A DNA stretch of 64,000 nucleotides from Robertkochia sediminum (GTDB taxonomy: Bacteria > Bacteroidota > Bacteroidia > Flavobacteriales > Flavobacteriaceae). Shown one piece after another: positions 17,238 to 25,139 of the stretch. The stretch is taken from assembly GCF_016786255.1 (NCBI RefSeq), contig NZ_JADMKT010000078.1, forward strand, positions 202,615 to 266,614. The letters run 5' to 3'. Below the pieces are notes generated by a model. It was not told the DNA's origin and made no database searches. It saw only the letters and a list, made by a program, of their open reading frames with translations. Positions within the stretch are counted from its first letter, which is position 1; every line of letters starts with the position of its first letter. A program made the translations under genes and the position numbers.

Positions 17238-18236
17238 ATGCAGACAGCCATTATAATTTTGAACTGGAACGGAAAGGCATTGCTGGAAAAGTTTCTTCCC
17301 AAGGTCGTTTCCTGTAGCGAAGGAGCGCATATCTATGTTGCCGACAATAATTCTGACGATGATTCTGTTACCTATGTAAAAGAGCATTATCCCATGGTAA
17401 CGGTGATACGTAATGCCTGTAATGGCGGATTCGCCAAGGGATACAACGATGCACTAAAGCATGTTAAAGAAGACCTTTGGTGCCTTTTAAACAGTGATGT
17501 TGAAGTAACTCCCGGCTGGCTGGAACCTATGAAGGCCCTTTTTGCAGACCACCCCGATACCGCTATAGCACAACCCAAGATCCTCGACTACAAGCGCAAA
17601 GATCATTTTGAATACGCTGGTGCGGCCGGAGGCTTTATTGACCGCCTGGGGTATCCGTTTTGTCGCGGCAGAATATTCCAGTCGCTGGAGCAGGACCAAC
17701 AGCAATACAACGACATCAGGGAGATCTTTTGGGCCACCGGAGCCTGCATGTTCATTCGAGCGAGTATTTTCAGAGAACTCGGAGGTTTCGATGAAGATTA
17801 TTTTGCACACCAGGAAGAGATCGACCTTTGCTGGAGAGCCCATAACAAAAAATACAAAGTGCGCTATTGCGGGCATTCGTCTGTATACCACGTTGGCGGA
17901 GCCACCCTGGACAATATGAATCCCCGAAAGACGTATTTTAATTTCAGGAACTCCCTGTACTCCATCACCAAGAACCTGCCGAAAAGAAAGGTTTTCCCCT
18001 TGCTGTTCGCACGCCTGGTGCTGGATGGAATTGCAGGTGTACATTTCCTGCTCCAGGGAAAGGTAAAACACTTCTGGGCCATTATTCGCGCGCACCTGAG
18101 CTATTACAGAAATTTCATTAAAACCCTTCGAAAAAGGGGTGAAAGCGACAAAGACTTTAAATACTTTAATTGCACGTCCATAGTGCTAAGTTATTTCGTA
18201 TATAAGAAAACAACTTTTCCGCAGGTTACCGCATGA
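17238..18236 (+). CDS. Glycosyltransferase family 2
   Basis: A 332-residue GT-A enzyme that transfers a sugar from a nucleotide donor in polysaccharide or glycoconjugate synthesis. The order of motifs is typical: IIILNWNG at the start, ADNNSDDDS for nucleotide binding, the metal-binding LLNSDVE, and the acceptor-side GACMFIRASIF then HQEEIDLCWR. The C-terminal region (about 255-320) is amphipathic and may touch the membrane. Similar to rhamnosyltransferase-type GT2 proteins. No sugar-specific neighbours reveal the product. Confidence 0.88.
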   Translation: MQTAIIILNWNGKALLEKFLPKVVSCSEGAHIYVADNNSDDDSVTYVKEHYPMVTVIRNACNGGFAKGYNDALKHVKEDLWCLLNSDVEVTPGWLEPMKALFADHPDTAIAQPKILDYKRKDHFEYAGAAGGFIDRLGYPFCRGRIFQSLEQDQQQYNDIREIFWATGACMFIRASIFRELGGFDEDYFAHQEEIDLCWRAHNKKYKVRYCGHSSVYHVGGATLDNMNPRKTYFNFRNSLYSITKNLPKRKVFPLLFARLVLDGIAGVHFLLQGKVKHFWAIIRAHLSYYRNFIKTLRKRGESDKDFKYFNCTSIVLSYFVYKKTTFPQVTA

Positions 18237-18292
18237 TTAAAAATGTACTTTTGACAGGGGTATTTAATAAAATATTAACGAATTCATACCCC

Positions 18293-18319
18293 TTGCATTT
18301 TGCATTTTCCATAATTTTG
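18293..18319 (+). promoter_or_regulatory. Promoter of the OmpA-family lipoprotein gene
   Basis: TTG at 18293-18295 and TAATTTTG at 18312-18319, separated by 16 bases, one short of the usual 17-23. The leader to the ATG at 18368 is about 45 bases. The -7 element itself matches TAnnTTTG exactly. Confidence 0.5.
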
Positions 18320-18367
18320 CTGTAATCTGAAATTGTTAACACATAAATTCTTAGTAAACTAATCATT

Positions 18368-19231
18368 ATGAAAAAAATCTTATTACTCGGTGCTGCAGGA
18401 GCCCTGATCCTTTCTTCATGTGTTTCTTCAAAGAAATACGGTGAGCTGGAAGCTAAACAAAAAGAAACTCAGGACCTTCTGGATTCAGCTACTGTAAAGC
18501 TAAACAGCTGTCTTGAAGATAAAGCTACCGCCGATGCCGAGCTTGCTTCTCTCAGAAAGCAAAACGAGATGTTAAGAGCCAATAACCAGGAGCTTATCAA
18601 CAACATGGGTAACCTAACTACCCTGACTACCAAAGGAGCTGAAAACCTTGAGAAGTCTCTTGAAAGTCTGAAAGAAAAAGACCTTACCATTCGCAAACTT
18701 CAGGATGCAGTTACAAGAAGAGACTCTATCAACCTTGCCCTGGTACAAAGCCTTAAAGGTGTTCTTGGAAACCTTGACGATGAGGATATCAACATCAGCG
18801 TAGAAAAAGGAGTTGTATACGTAAGCATTTCAGATAAACTACTCTTCTCTTCAGGAAGCACTACTGTAAGCAACAGAGCTAAAGAAGTACTTGGTAAAGT
18901 AGCTACCGTAGTTAAGAACAAGCCAGACTTTGAATTCATGGTAGAAGGACACACTGATGATGTGCCTGTTAAATCTACTGCTCCATTCAAAGACAACTGG
19001 GACCTCAGTGTTCTTAGAGCAACATCTGTAGTTAGAATCCTTCAGGATGAGTTCGGAGTATCTCCGGCGAGAATGACTGCTGCAGGTCGATCGCAGTACG
19101 CCCCGGTTGCGTCTAACGACAGCCGCGAAGGGAAAAGCAAGAACAGAAGAACCCGTATCGTTGTTCTTCCTAAGATCGATCAGTTCTACAGCATGATCGA
19201 AGAAGGACTTAAAGATCCAGACATCAACTAA
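18368..19231 (+). CDS. OmpA-family lipoprotein
   Basis: A 287-residue outer-membrane lipoprotein tethering the envelope to peptidoglycan. The SPII signal has lipobox LSSC with Cys18. Residues about 25-120 form a long Gln/Glu/Lys-rich coiled coil. Residues about 165-270 are the OmpA/MotB domain with FSSGS, VEGHTDDVPV, NWDLSVLRA and the NRRTRIVV peptidoglycan-binding end. Codon use looks like that of a highly expressed gene, with many CTT, GTA and AAA codons. It has its own promoter and terminator. Similar to YiaD/Pal-type proteins. Confidence 0.9.
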   Translation: MKKILLLGAAGALILSSCVSSKKYGELEAKQKETQDLLDSATVKLNSCLEDKATADAELASLRKQNEMLRANNQELINNMGNLTTLTTKGAENLEKSLESLKEKDLTIRKLQDAVTRRDSINLALVQSLKGVLGNLDDEDINISVEKGVVYVSISDKLLFSSGSTTVSNRAKEVLGKVATVVKNKPDFEFMVEGHTDDVPVKSTAPFKDNWDLSVLRATSVVRILQDEFGVSPARMTAAGRSQYAPVASNDSREGKSKNRRTRIVVLPKIDQFYSMIEEGLKDPDIN

Positions 19232-19254
19232 TTCACAGTGATGTTCACCTAATA

Positions 19255-19283
19255 AAAACGACCTCAAATGAGGTCGTTTTTTT
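19255..19283 (+). terminator. Intrinsic terminator of the OmpA-family gene
   Basis: A perfect 12-bp stem AAAACGACCTCA / TGAGGTCGTTTT with a two-base loop, followed by T to 19283. Confidence 0.9.
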
Positions 19284-19390
19284 ATGGTTTATATTTTCTA
19301 ATGATCTGCCGTTCCAGAAGGCTCTTTCATTTCTGAATGCCTTATAATTCCAGACTACGCTTACTGCACTTTCCACTCTTTCTGTCTTCT

Positions 19391-19566
19391 GCACTTCCAA
19401 ACTTCCGCACTTCCACACTTACGCAATTCTGTAATTCCGCACTTCTGTAATTCCGCACTTCTGCAATTCCGCAATTCTGCACTTCTGCACTTCTGCACTT
19501 CTGCACTTCTGCACTTCTGCACTTCTGCACTTCTGCACTTCTGCACTTCTGCACTTCTGCACTTAT
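19391..19566. repeat. 8-bp tandem repeat, 22 units (consensus GCACTTCT)
   Basis: Twenty-two consecutive octamers can be aligned without a gap from 19391 to 19566. Ten of them, at 19479-19558, are identical copies of GCACTTCT. The left twelve are degenerate (GCAATTCC, GTAATTCC, ACACTTAC and similar). The rightmost unit, GCACTTAT, supplies the stop codon of the minus-strand Sua5/YciO gene. The array lies between two convergent genes. The minus strand is open through it in more than one frame, but only because the repeat has no stop codons. Confidence 0.95.
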
Positions 19567-20189
19567 CCCAAAATAAGATCGGGATCTCCTTTCCCCTCCC
19601 TGATCACCTCGGGTGTATCCCCGCTAAGATCGATCACAGTAGTGGGAACATTATCTCCATATCCCCCATCGATCACGACATCGACCAGCTTATCCCATTT
19701 TTCCCTGATCAATTCAGGGTCGGTGGTATACTCTATAACTTCATCTTCATCGTAGATCGAAGTCGAAACAATAGGATTACCCAATTGTTCTACCAGTAGC
19801 CTGGCAATAGCGTTATCAGGAACCCTGATCCCTACTGTTTTCTTCTTCTTAAAGATCCTGGGTAAATTGTTGTTACCCGGTAATACAAAGGTATAGGGCC
19901 CTGGAAGAGCTTTTTTAAGGATCTTGAAGGTAGGGGTGTCGATCTGCCTTACATAGTCTGAAAGATTGCTTAGATCGGCACAAATAAAGGAGAAGTTCGC
20001 CTTTTCGAGCTTTACGCCCTTGATCCGTGCAATTTGCTCCAACGCCTTGGTATTGGTAATATCACATCCCAATCCGTATACCGAATCGGTAGGATAGATC
20101 ACCAGTCCGCCATCCCGCAAAATATCGACGATCTTTTTGATCGCACGCGCATCGGGATTCTCTTCATAGATTCTAATTAATTGCGCCAT
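19563..20189 (-). CDS. Sua5/YciO/YrdC-family protein, putative threonylcarbamoyl-AMP synthase
   Basis: A 208-residue member of the family that makes threonylcarbamoyl-AMP for the t6A modification of ANN-decoding tRNAs. The fold signature is visible: GGLVIYPTDSVYGLGCD near the N-terminus, ARIKG, PGPYTFVLPG, VGIRVPD and a final STSIYDEDEV. The length without a C-terminal Sua5 domain and the sequence fit the YciO/YrdC branch, some members of which are of less certain function. The stop codon lies in the terminal unit of the octamer repeat. Confidence 0.85.
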   Translation of the reverse strand: MAQLIRIYEENPDARAIKKIVDILRDGGLVIYPTDSVYGLGCDITNTKALEQIARIKGVKLEKANFSFICADLSNLSDYVRQIDTPTFKILKKALPGPYTFVLPGNNNLPRIFKKKKTVGIRVPDNAIARLLVEQLGNPIVSTSIYDEDEVIEYTTDPELIREKWDKLVDVVIDGGYGDNVPTTVIDLSGDTPEVIREGKGDPDLILG

Positions 20190-20257
20190 CAGAGTTCATA
20201 ATTACATGCGTTACACCTAACGCATAGCATAAAGTTACGCAAAGTTCACGCAACAGG

Positions 20258-22591
20258 TTAATCCAGTATGGTCAATTTGGCAAATCGAAGCAATAGTTTC
20301 TTTATTCCACCTGTATCGAACTTGATCTCCGCTTTTCTGTCGTTGCCATGCCCTTCCAGGCTAACGATCTCTCCTTTTCCGAAACGACTGTGCTCCACTT
20401 TTTTGCCTACGGCGATCTCATCCATGACCTCCTTGTTCATCCTGGCACTTGGCGTACCCAGATTAGGCTTGAGCTTGCGTAGTTTTCTGAGCTTCTCTTC
20501 CGACGGTCGATGGGAAGAAGGCGGTTTCCCGGAAACCGGCTTGGTTGTGCGCAATTTGCTTTTGTCTACGGCACCAAAAATATCATCGTCAAGTACCGGC
20601 TTGTAGCGGTAACCCGAATTCATAGGGGGCGTTAAATGCTCCAGGAACACATCATCTATTTCCTCGATAAAGCGACTGGGCTCGGCATCGATAAGTTTCC
20701 CCCATCGGTAACGGCTTACAGTATACGTAAGGTAGGCCTGCTTCTCGGCACGGGTGAGCGCAACGTAGAACAGTCGCCGCTCTTCTTCCAATTCGCTGCG
20801 GGTATTCATACTCATAGCCGAAGGGAAGAGGTCTTCTTCCATTCCTACGATATACACATAGGGAAATTCCAATCCCTTCGCCAGGTGAATGGTCATCAAA
20901 GCTACTCGATCGTCATCTCCTGTATCCTGGTCAAGATCTGTAGCCAGGGCCACATCTTCGAGAAACTCGCTCAGGCTCCCGGTGGCATCTACCAGTTCTT
21001 TCTGACCTTCTACAAAGTCCTGAATACCGTTAAGCAGCTCTTCTACATTCTCCATACGGGCTATCCCCTCTGGCGTTCCGTCCTTTTTAAATTCCTGAAG
21101 GATCCCTGTTTGCTTAGCTACCTGCTCGGCAAGTACGAAGGCATCGGCATTTTGATTGGTCACCTGAAAACTCTTGATCATGGTTACAAAATCTTCCAGC
21201 TTACGGCGGGTACCCCCGTGTATCTTCAGATTGATCTTATCGAGATTATCCATGATCTCGAAAATAGAGCGTTTATAGTGGTTCGCAGCCACGGTTAACT
21301 TCTCTACGGTGGTTTGCCCGATACCTCTTGCAGGAAAATTGATCACCCGTTTTAAGGCTTCTTCATCTTTCGGATTGATCACCAGTCTTAGGTACGACAA
21401 CACATCTTTGATCTCCTTGCGCTGGTAGAACGACAAGCCTCCGTAAATACGATACGGAATATCTTTCCGTCTCAAGGCATCTTCGATTGCCCTGGACTGT
21501 GAATTTGTTCGGTAGAGTACAGCGAAGTCACCATAGGTGAGCTGTTTTTGCATGGCATTCTCGAAAACCGATGAAGCCACGAACCTACCCTCCTCGGCGT
21601 CGGTCTCAGAGCGGTGCACCTTGATCAGGTTCCCATCGTCATTGGCGGTCCATACCACCTTATCAAGCCTGCTTTTATTTTTTTCGATCACAGAATTTGC
21701 CGCCTTTACGATATTTCCTGTAGACCGGTAATTTTGTTCCAGTCGATACATGGCCACATTATCGTAGTCTTTCTGAAAATTCAGAATGTTATTGATATTG
21801 GCCCCACGGAAGGCATAGATACTCTGCGCATCGTCTCCTACCACACAGATGTTCTGATACCTGTCACTTAATGCCTTTACGATAAGGTACTGCGAATGGT
21901 TGGTATCCTGGTACTCATCTACAAGTATATACCGGAAGCGCTGCTGGTATTTTGCCAATACTTCGGGGAATCTTGTCAAGAGCTCATTGGTCTTTAACAA
22001 CAGGTCGTCAAAATCCATGGCACCTGCCTTAAAACAACGCTCACAGTATTCGTTGTAGATCTCACCCATTCGTGGTCGTTTGGCCATGGCATCGGCCTCC
22101 AGAAGATCCGGATTATTAAAATAAGCCTTCACTGTGATCAGACTGTTCTTGAACGAGGAGATCCTGTTTTGTACCTGCTTGTATTTGTAGACGTCTTTAT
22201 CCAGCCCCATTTCTTTTATAATAGAACTGATAAGGCGTTGAGAATCCTGTGTATCGTATATCGTAAAGTTACTGGGATACCCCAGTTTATCGGCTTCAAT
22301 TCTCAGGATCTTAGCAAAAACCGAGTGGAAGGTGCCCATCCACAGGTTTTTAGCCTCACTTCCGCCCACGATCGAAGCGATACGGGCCTTCATCTCTCTT
22401 GCCGCCTTATTGGTAAAGGTGAGTGCAAGAATATTGAACGGGTCGATACCCTGATACATCAAATAGGCAATGCGATATGTAAGTACACGGGTCTTTCCGG
22501 AACCGGCACCGGCGATCACCATTAATGCGCCATCTTTATGCAATACAGGTGCCCTTTGGGCATCATTCAATTCGGCAATATAATTCTCCAA
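20258..22591 (-). CDS. UvrD/PcrA-type 3'-5' DNA helicase
   Basis: A 777-residue superfamily 1A helicase acting in nucleotide excision repair, mismatch repair and fork processing. Motif Q (LNDAQRAP), Walker A (GAGSGKT, 28-34), motif Ia (LALTFTNKAAREM), motif II (VDEYQD), motif III (VVGDDAQSIYAFRGA), motif IV (QNYRST) and motifs V/VI (MTIHLAKGLEFPYV, VALTRAE) all appear in order. The C-terminus holds a short UvrD-like Tudor domain (VGKKVEHSRFGKGEIV) that may contact RNA polymerase. It follows Sua5/YciO on the same strand with a 68-bp gap. Confidence 0.93.
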   Translation of the reverse strand: MENYIAELNDAQRAPVLHKDGALMVIAGAGSGKTRVLTYRIAYLMYQGIDPFNILALTFTNKAAREMKARIASIVGGSEAKNLWMGTFHSVFAKILRIEADKLGYPSNFTIYDTQDSQRLISSIIKEMGLDKDVYKYKQVQNRISSFKNSLITVKAYFNNPDLLEADAMAKRPRMGEIYNEYCERCFKAGAMDFDDLLLKTNELLTRFPEVLAKYQQRFRYILVDEYQDTNHSQYLIVKALSDRYQNICVVGDDAQSIYAFRGANINNILNFQKDYDNVAMYRLEQNYRSTGNIVKAANSVIEKNKSRLDKVVWTANDDGNLIKVHRSETDAEEGRFVASSVFENAMQKQLTYGDFAVLYRTNSQSRAIEDALRRKDIPYRIYGGLSFYQRKEIKDVLSYLRLVINPKDEEALKRVINFPARGIGQTTVEKLTVAANHYKRSIFEIMDNLDKINLKIHGGTRRKLEDFVTMIKSFQVTNQNADAFVLAEQVAKQTGILQEFKKDGTPEGIARMENVEELLNGIQDFVEGQKELVDATGSLSEFLEDVALATDLDQDTGDDDRVALMTIHLAKGLEFPYVYIVGMEEDLFPSAMSMNTRSELEEERRLFYVALTRAEKQAYLTYTVSRYRWGKLIDAEPSRFIEEIDDVFLEHLTPPMNSGYRYKPVLDDDIFGAVDKSKLRTTKPVSGKPPSSHRPSEEKLRKLRKLKPNLGTPSARMNKEVMDEIAVGKKVEHSRFGKGEIVSLEGHGNDRKAEIKFDTGGIKKLLLRFAKLTILD

Positions 22592-22773
22592 GTCCTAACT
22601 ATTTAATCATCTGAAATATACGCAATTCATCTATATCAAAAGGCGCCGCGAGCAGACACCCCTTGAAACAGGCGACAATTTAACCATTACCCTTCTATTA
22701 CAATCGGGCATTCAGTGAAAATTTATAAACATCGGCATATTATCCTATATTTACCCCTAAAACCGATCGACCT

Positions 22774-23319
22774 ATGCACCTTAACACCATCTTAACTGCC
22801 TTGCTTTGTACCTTTATAACCATGTGCGCTACTGCACAGGAGCAAACCACAGCAGGACCGGAATTTGACCCTTACGGTAAGGTCTACGCCGTTCCGGACG
22901 CCAACTTTCCGAATAACACCGAAGGGAATATGCACGCTGTTTTTGATGTTAGCAGGCAATTCAAAGACCGTCCGGGACCTAATCCGTTAATCGAAACTGC
23001 TGCCCGCTATTTCAACCTGCACCTGCAAAATGGCTACGTTTCTGCTCAACTTAAGGCAGCCCTTGTGGTACATGGGAGTGCCGTATTTGACCTGTTGAGT
23101 AATGAAGACTACCGCGAAAAGTTCGGAAAAGACAACCCAAACGCTCCTCTTGTAGAGGCACTGATCAACAAAGGTGTAATGGTGGTACTTTGCGGCCAAT
23201 CGGCTACCCACCATGGTGTTGCACTGGAAAAGGCCGTACCCGGGACTAAAATGGCGCTATCGGCCATGACCGCCCTGGTTTCTTTGCAAAATGAAGGCTA
23301 CAGACTCATTCGCTTTTAA
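22774..23319 (+). CDS. DsrE-like protein with signal peptide
   Basis: A 181-residue protein of the DsrE/DsrF-like fold, exported (signal MHLNTILTALLCTFITMCATAQ, then the mature part). The core AKVVHGSAVFDL-like strand (here ALVVHGSAVFDLL), LINKGVMVVLCGQSA and the final AMTALVSLQNEGYRLIRF match the family. A Cys is present in the VVLCGQS strand, where sulfur-carrier DsrE proteins have their active Cys. The function outside the cytoplasm is unknown. Confidence 0.8.
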   Translation: MHLNTILTALLCTFITMCATAQEQTTAGPEFDPYGKVYAVPDANFPNNTEGNMHAVFDVSRQFKDRPGPNPLIETAARYFNLHLQNGYVSAQLKAALVVHGSAVFDLLSNEDYREKFGKDNPNAPLVEALINKGVMVVLCGQSATHHGVALEKAVPGTKMALSAMTALVSLQNEGYRLIRF

Positions 23320-23470
23320 ATCCATGATAGTTAAGATCACCACTTCGCCCTAAGCGATCGCAAACACAAGTGATCAAAATGGCAAATTGTTTATATCTTG
23401 AACGCCGTAACAAGATCAACATTTAAAGAAAATAACCCGAACACCTGTAAAAACTGATATTTTTTAACCT

Positions 23471-23983
23471 ATGGAAACCAGAATCATCGACCTCCTTTTT
23501 TACCTTCTCCCTGCATTGATCACCGGACTCATTGCCTATTACTTTTTTAGTATGCACACCAAGAACGAGGAAGGAAGAAGAAGGTTTTTGCTAAACAAGG
23601 AAAATCAAAAGAACGCCCTACCTCTCCGCCTTCAGGCCTATGAGCGCATGGCCTTATTCTTAGAGCGTATCAATCCCACAAAACTTTTATTAAGAGTAGC
23701 TCCGACCACTGCAGACAAGGAGCAGTACGAAAGAGTGCTGGTAACCACCATTGAGAATGAGTTCGACCACAATATCTCGCAGCAGATCTATATTTCTGAC
23801 GAATGCTGGAATGTGATCAAGGCTTCGAAGAACACCACCATACAATTGATCAGAAAGGCCGCTTTAAACGCCGATACTGCCGATAAGCTTCGTGAAAATG
23901 TACTGAGCTCTTTAATGGAAAAGCAGCCTCCTTCTGCTACGGCTTTGGCATATATCAAAAAGGAAGTAGGCGACCTCTGGTAA
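23471..23983 (+). CDS. Conserved membrane-anchored hypothetical protein (170 aa)
   Basis: Function not recognised; it resembles the DUF7935 group of Bacteroidetes proteins. One N-terminal membrane helix (about residues 8-27) is followed by a basic linker (KNEEGRRRFLLNKENQKN) and a mostly helical cytoplasmic domain with conserved-looking LPLRLQAYERMALFLERI and NEFDHNISQQIYIS. The latter is a segment I recall in homologues. It ends 5 bp before the convergent patatin gene, with no terminator in between. Confidence 0.72.
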   Translation: METRIIDLLFYLLPALITGLIAYYFFSMHTKNEEGRRRFLLNKENQKNALPLRLQAYERMALFLERINPTKLLLRVAPTTADKEQYERVLVTTIENEFDHNISQQIYISDECWNVIKASKNTTIQLIRKAALNADTADKLRENVLSSLMEKQPPSATALAYIKKEVGDLW

Positions 23984-23988
23984 GGATC

Positions 23989-24912
23989 TTATCCGGCAAG
24001 ATCAATAGATTTATTAAAGGTTTTTTTGAGCATTTCTGTGCGCTCGCCTGCGTATTCCCGGCCTTGTGCCCACCATCCGGCCATCATTCTTTTATTGAAA
24101 TGAAGGGAGTTTTCGGTAAGTCTCGTCGGTGTGAAATAGGTGTTCAACCTTACGTCTTTATTGATAGCTGCAAGACGTCCTTCTATGATATCATGAGACT
24201 CCAGCTGGTCCAACACAAAGGTATACAGGTTGACCATAAGGGAAAATGGATTCTTACCCAATACACGGCTGTGCTCATTATTCTCAGTTTCCAATATGAT
24301 CGCATCGACCTCTGTAGCCCCGCGTTTGATCGCCTCGCGTATGGGGATCACACAACCTAAACCGCCATCGGCGTATTCGTAGCCATCTTTTTTAGCGAGC
24401 GACATAAAGGGCACATAGTTACAACTTATCCAGATCCAGTCACAAAAATCGTCATAGCCAAAATCCTTGATCGACTTGTACTCTACCCTGTTCATCGAGA
24501 GATTCGATACGGTTACAACAACATCCTTATTGCTCTTTTTAAGCGTTAGGAATTCATGCTCAGGCAAGTACTTTCGAATGTTCTTTCTCAGGTTCTTACT
24601 CTCTCCAAAGGTACGCTTGCCCTTGATAAGTTGCCACAATACATTGAGGTGGTTGATCGCCACATATTCCTTATCGCCACGCTTACGCACCACGAACGGA
24701 TTGTTACTAAAAATGGTTCGCTGACTCACTGAAGTGTACATATCGTAAACCTTGGGAATATTCCCAATAGCGAGGTGAGGTATGAGCAGGCTTCCGGTAG
24801 AAGTACCCAGATAGAGGTCGTAATCACGCTTTTCATTCTCGATAAGGTATTGTGCTACCCCACCGGCAAAAGCGCCTTTACTACCTCCTCCACTAATGAC
24901 CAATGCTCTCAT
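23989..24912 (-). CDS. Patatin-like phospholipase
   Basis: A 307-residue serine lipid acyl hydrolase. The oxyanion motif GGGSKGAFAGG follows the first strand, the nucleophile Ser is in LGTSTGSLL, and the catalytic Asp is in YADGGL, the DGG signature of the Ser-Asp dyad. No signal peptide is seen, so it is cytoplasmic. The start chosen is MRALVISGGG; an in-frame extension of 15 residues upstream (MFSFIDLSGKSIRIV) is not family-like. Confidence 0.9.
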   Translation of the reverse strand: MRALVISGGGSKGAFAGGVAQYLIENEKRDYDLYLGTSTGSLLIPHLAIGNIPKVYDMYTSVSQRTIFSNNPFVVRKRGDKEYVAINHLNVLWQLIKGKRTFGESKNLRKNIRKYLPEHEFLTLKKSNKDVVVTVSNLSMNRVEYKSIKDFGYDDFCDWIWISCNYVPFMSLAKKDGYEYADGGLGCVIPIREAIKRGATEVDAIILETENNEHSRVLGKNPFSLMVNLYTFVLDQLESHDIIEGRLAAINKDVRLNTYFTPTRLTENSLHFNKRMMAGWWAQGREYAGERTEMLKKTFNKSIDLAG

Positions 24913-25139
24913 AACGATCCTTATTGACTTGCCTGACAGATCAATGAACGAGAACAACCCCGTCCTGTCGATTCTGACAAGCGTTTCTTGTTAAAGATAA
25001 GGGAATTAGCACTCAAAACCGTGGAGACCTCATAAAAATTTATGACGGTGTTATTGGGTTGCAGCTCATCATGGAACAATGGGATCAACCGACCGATCTC
25101 CTATCTGACAAAATGTAATATATAAAAGCTGGACTCCAC

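Noticed and set aside
19342-19554. Two minus-strand frames coding a repeating QKCRSAEV peptide
   Set aside because: They arise only because the 8-bp repeat lacks stop codons; there is no start context, and they run past the stop of the neighbouring gene.
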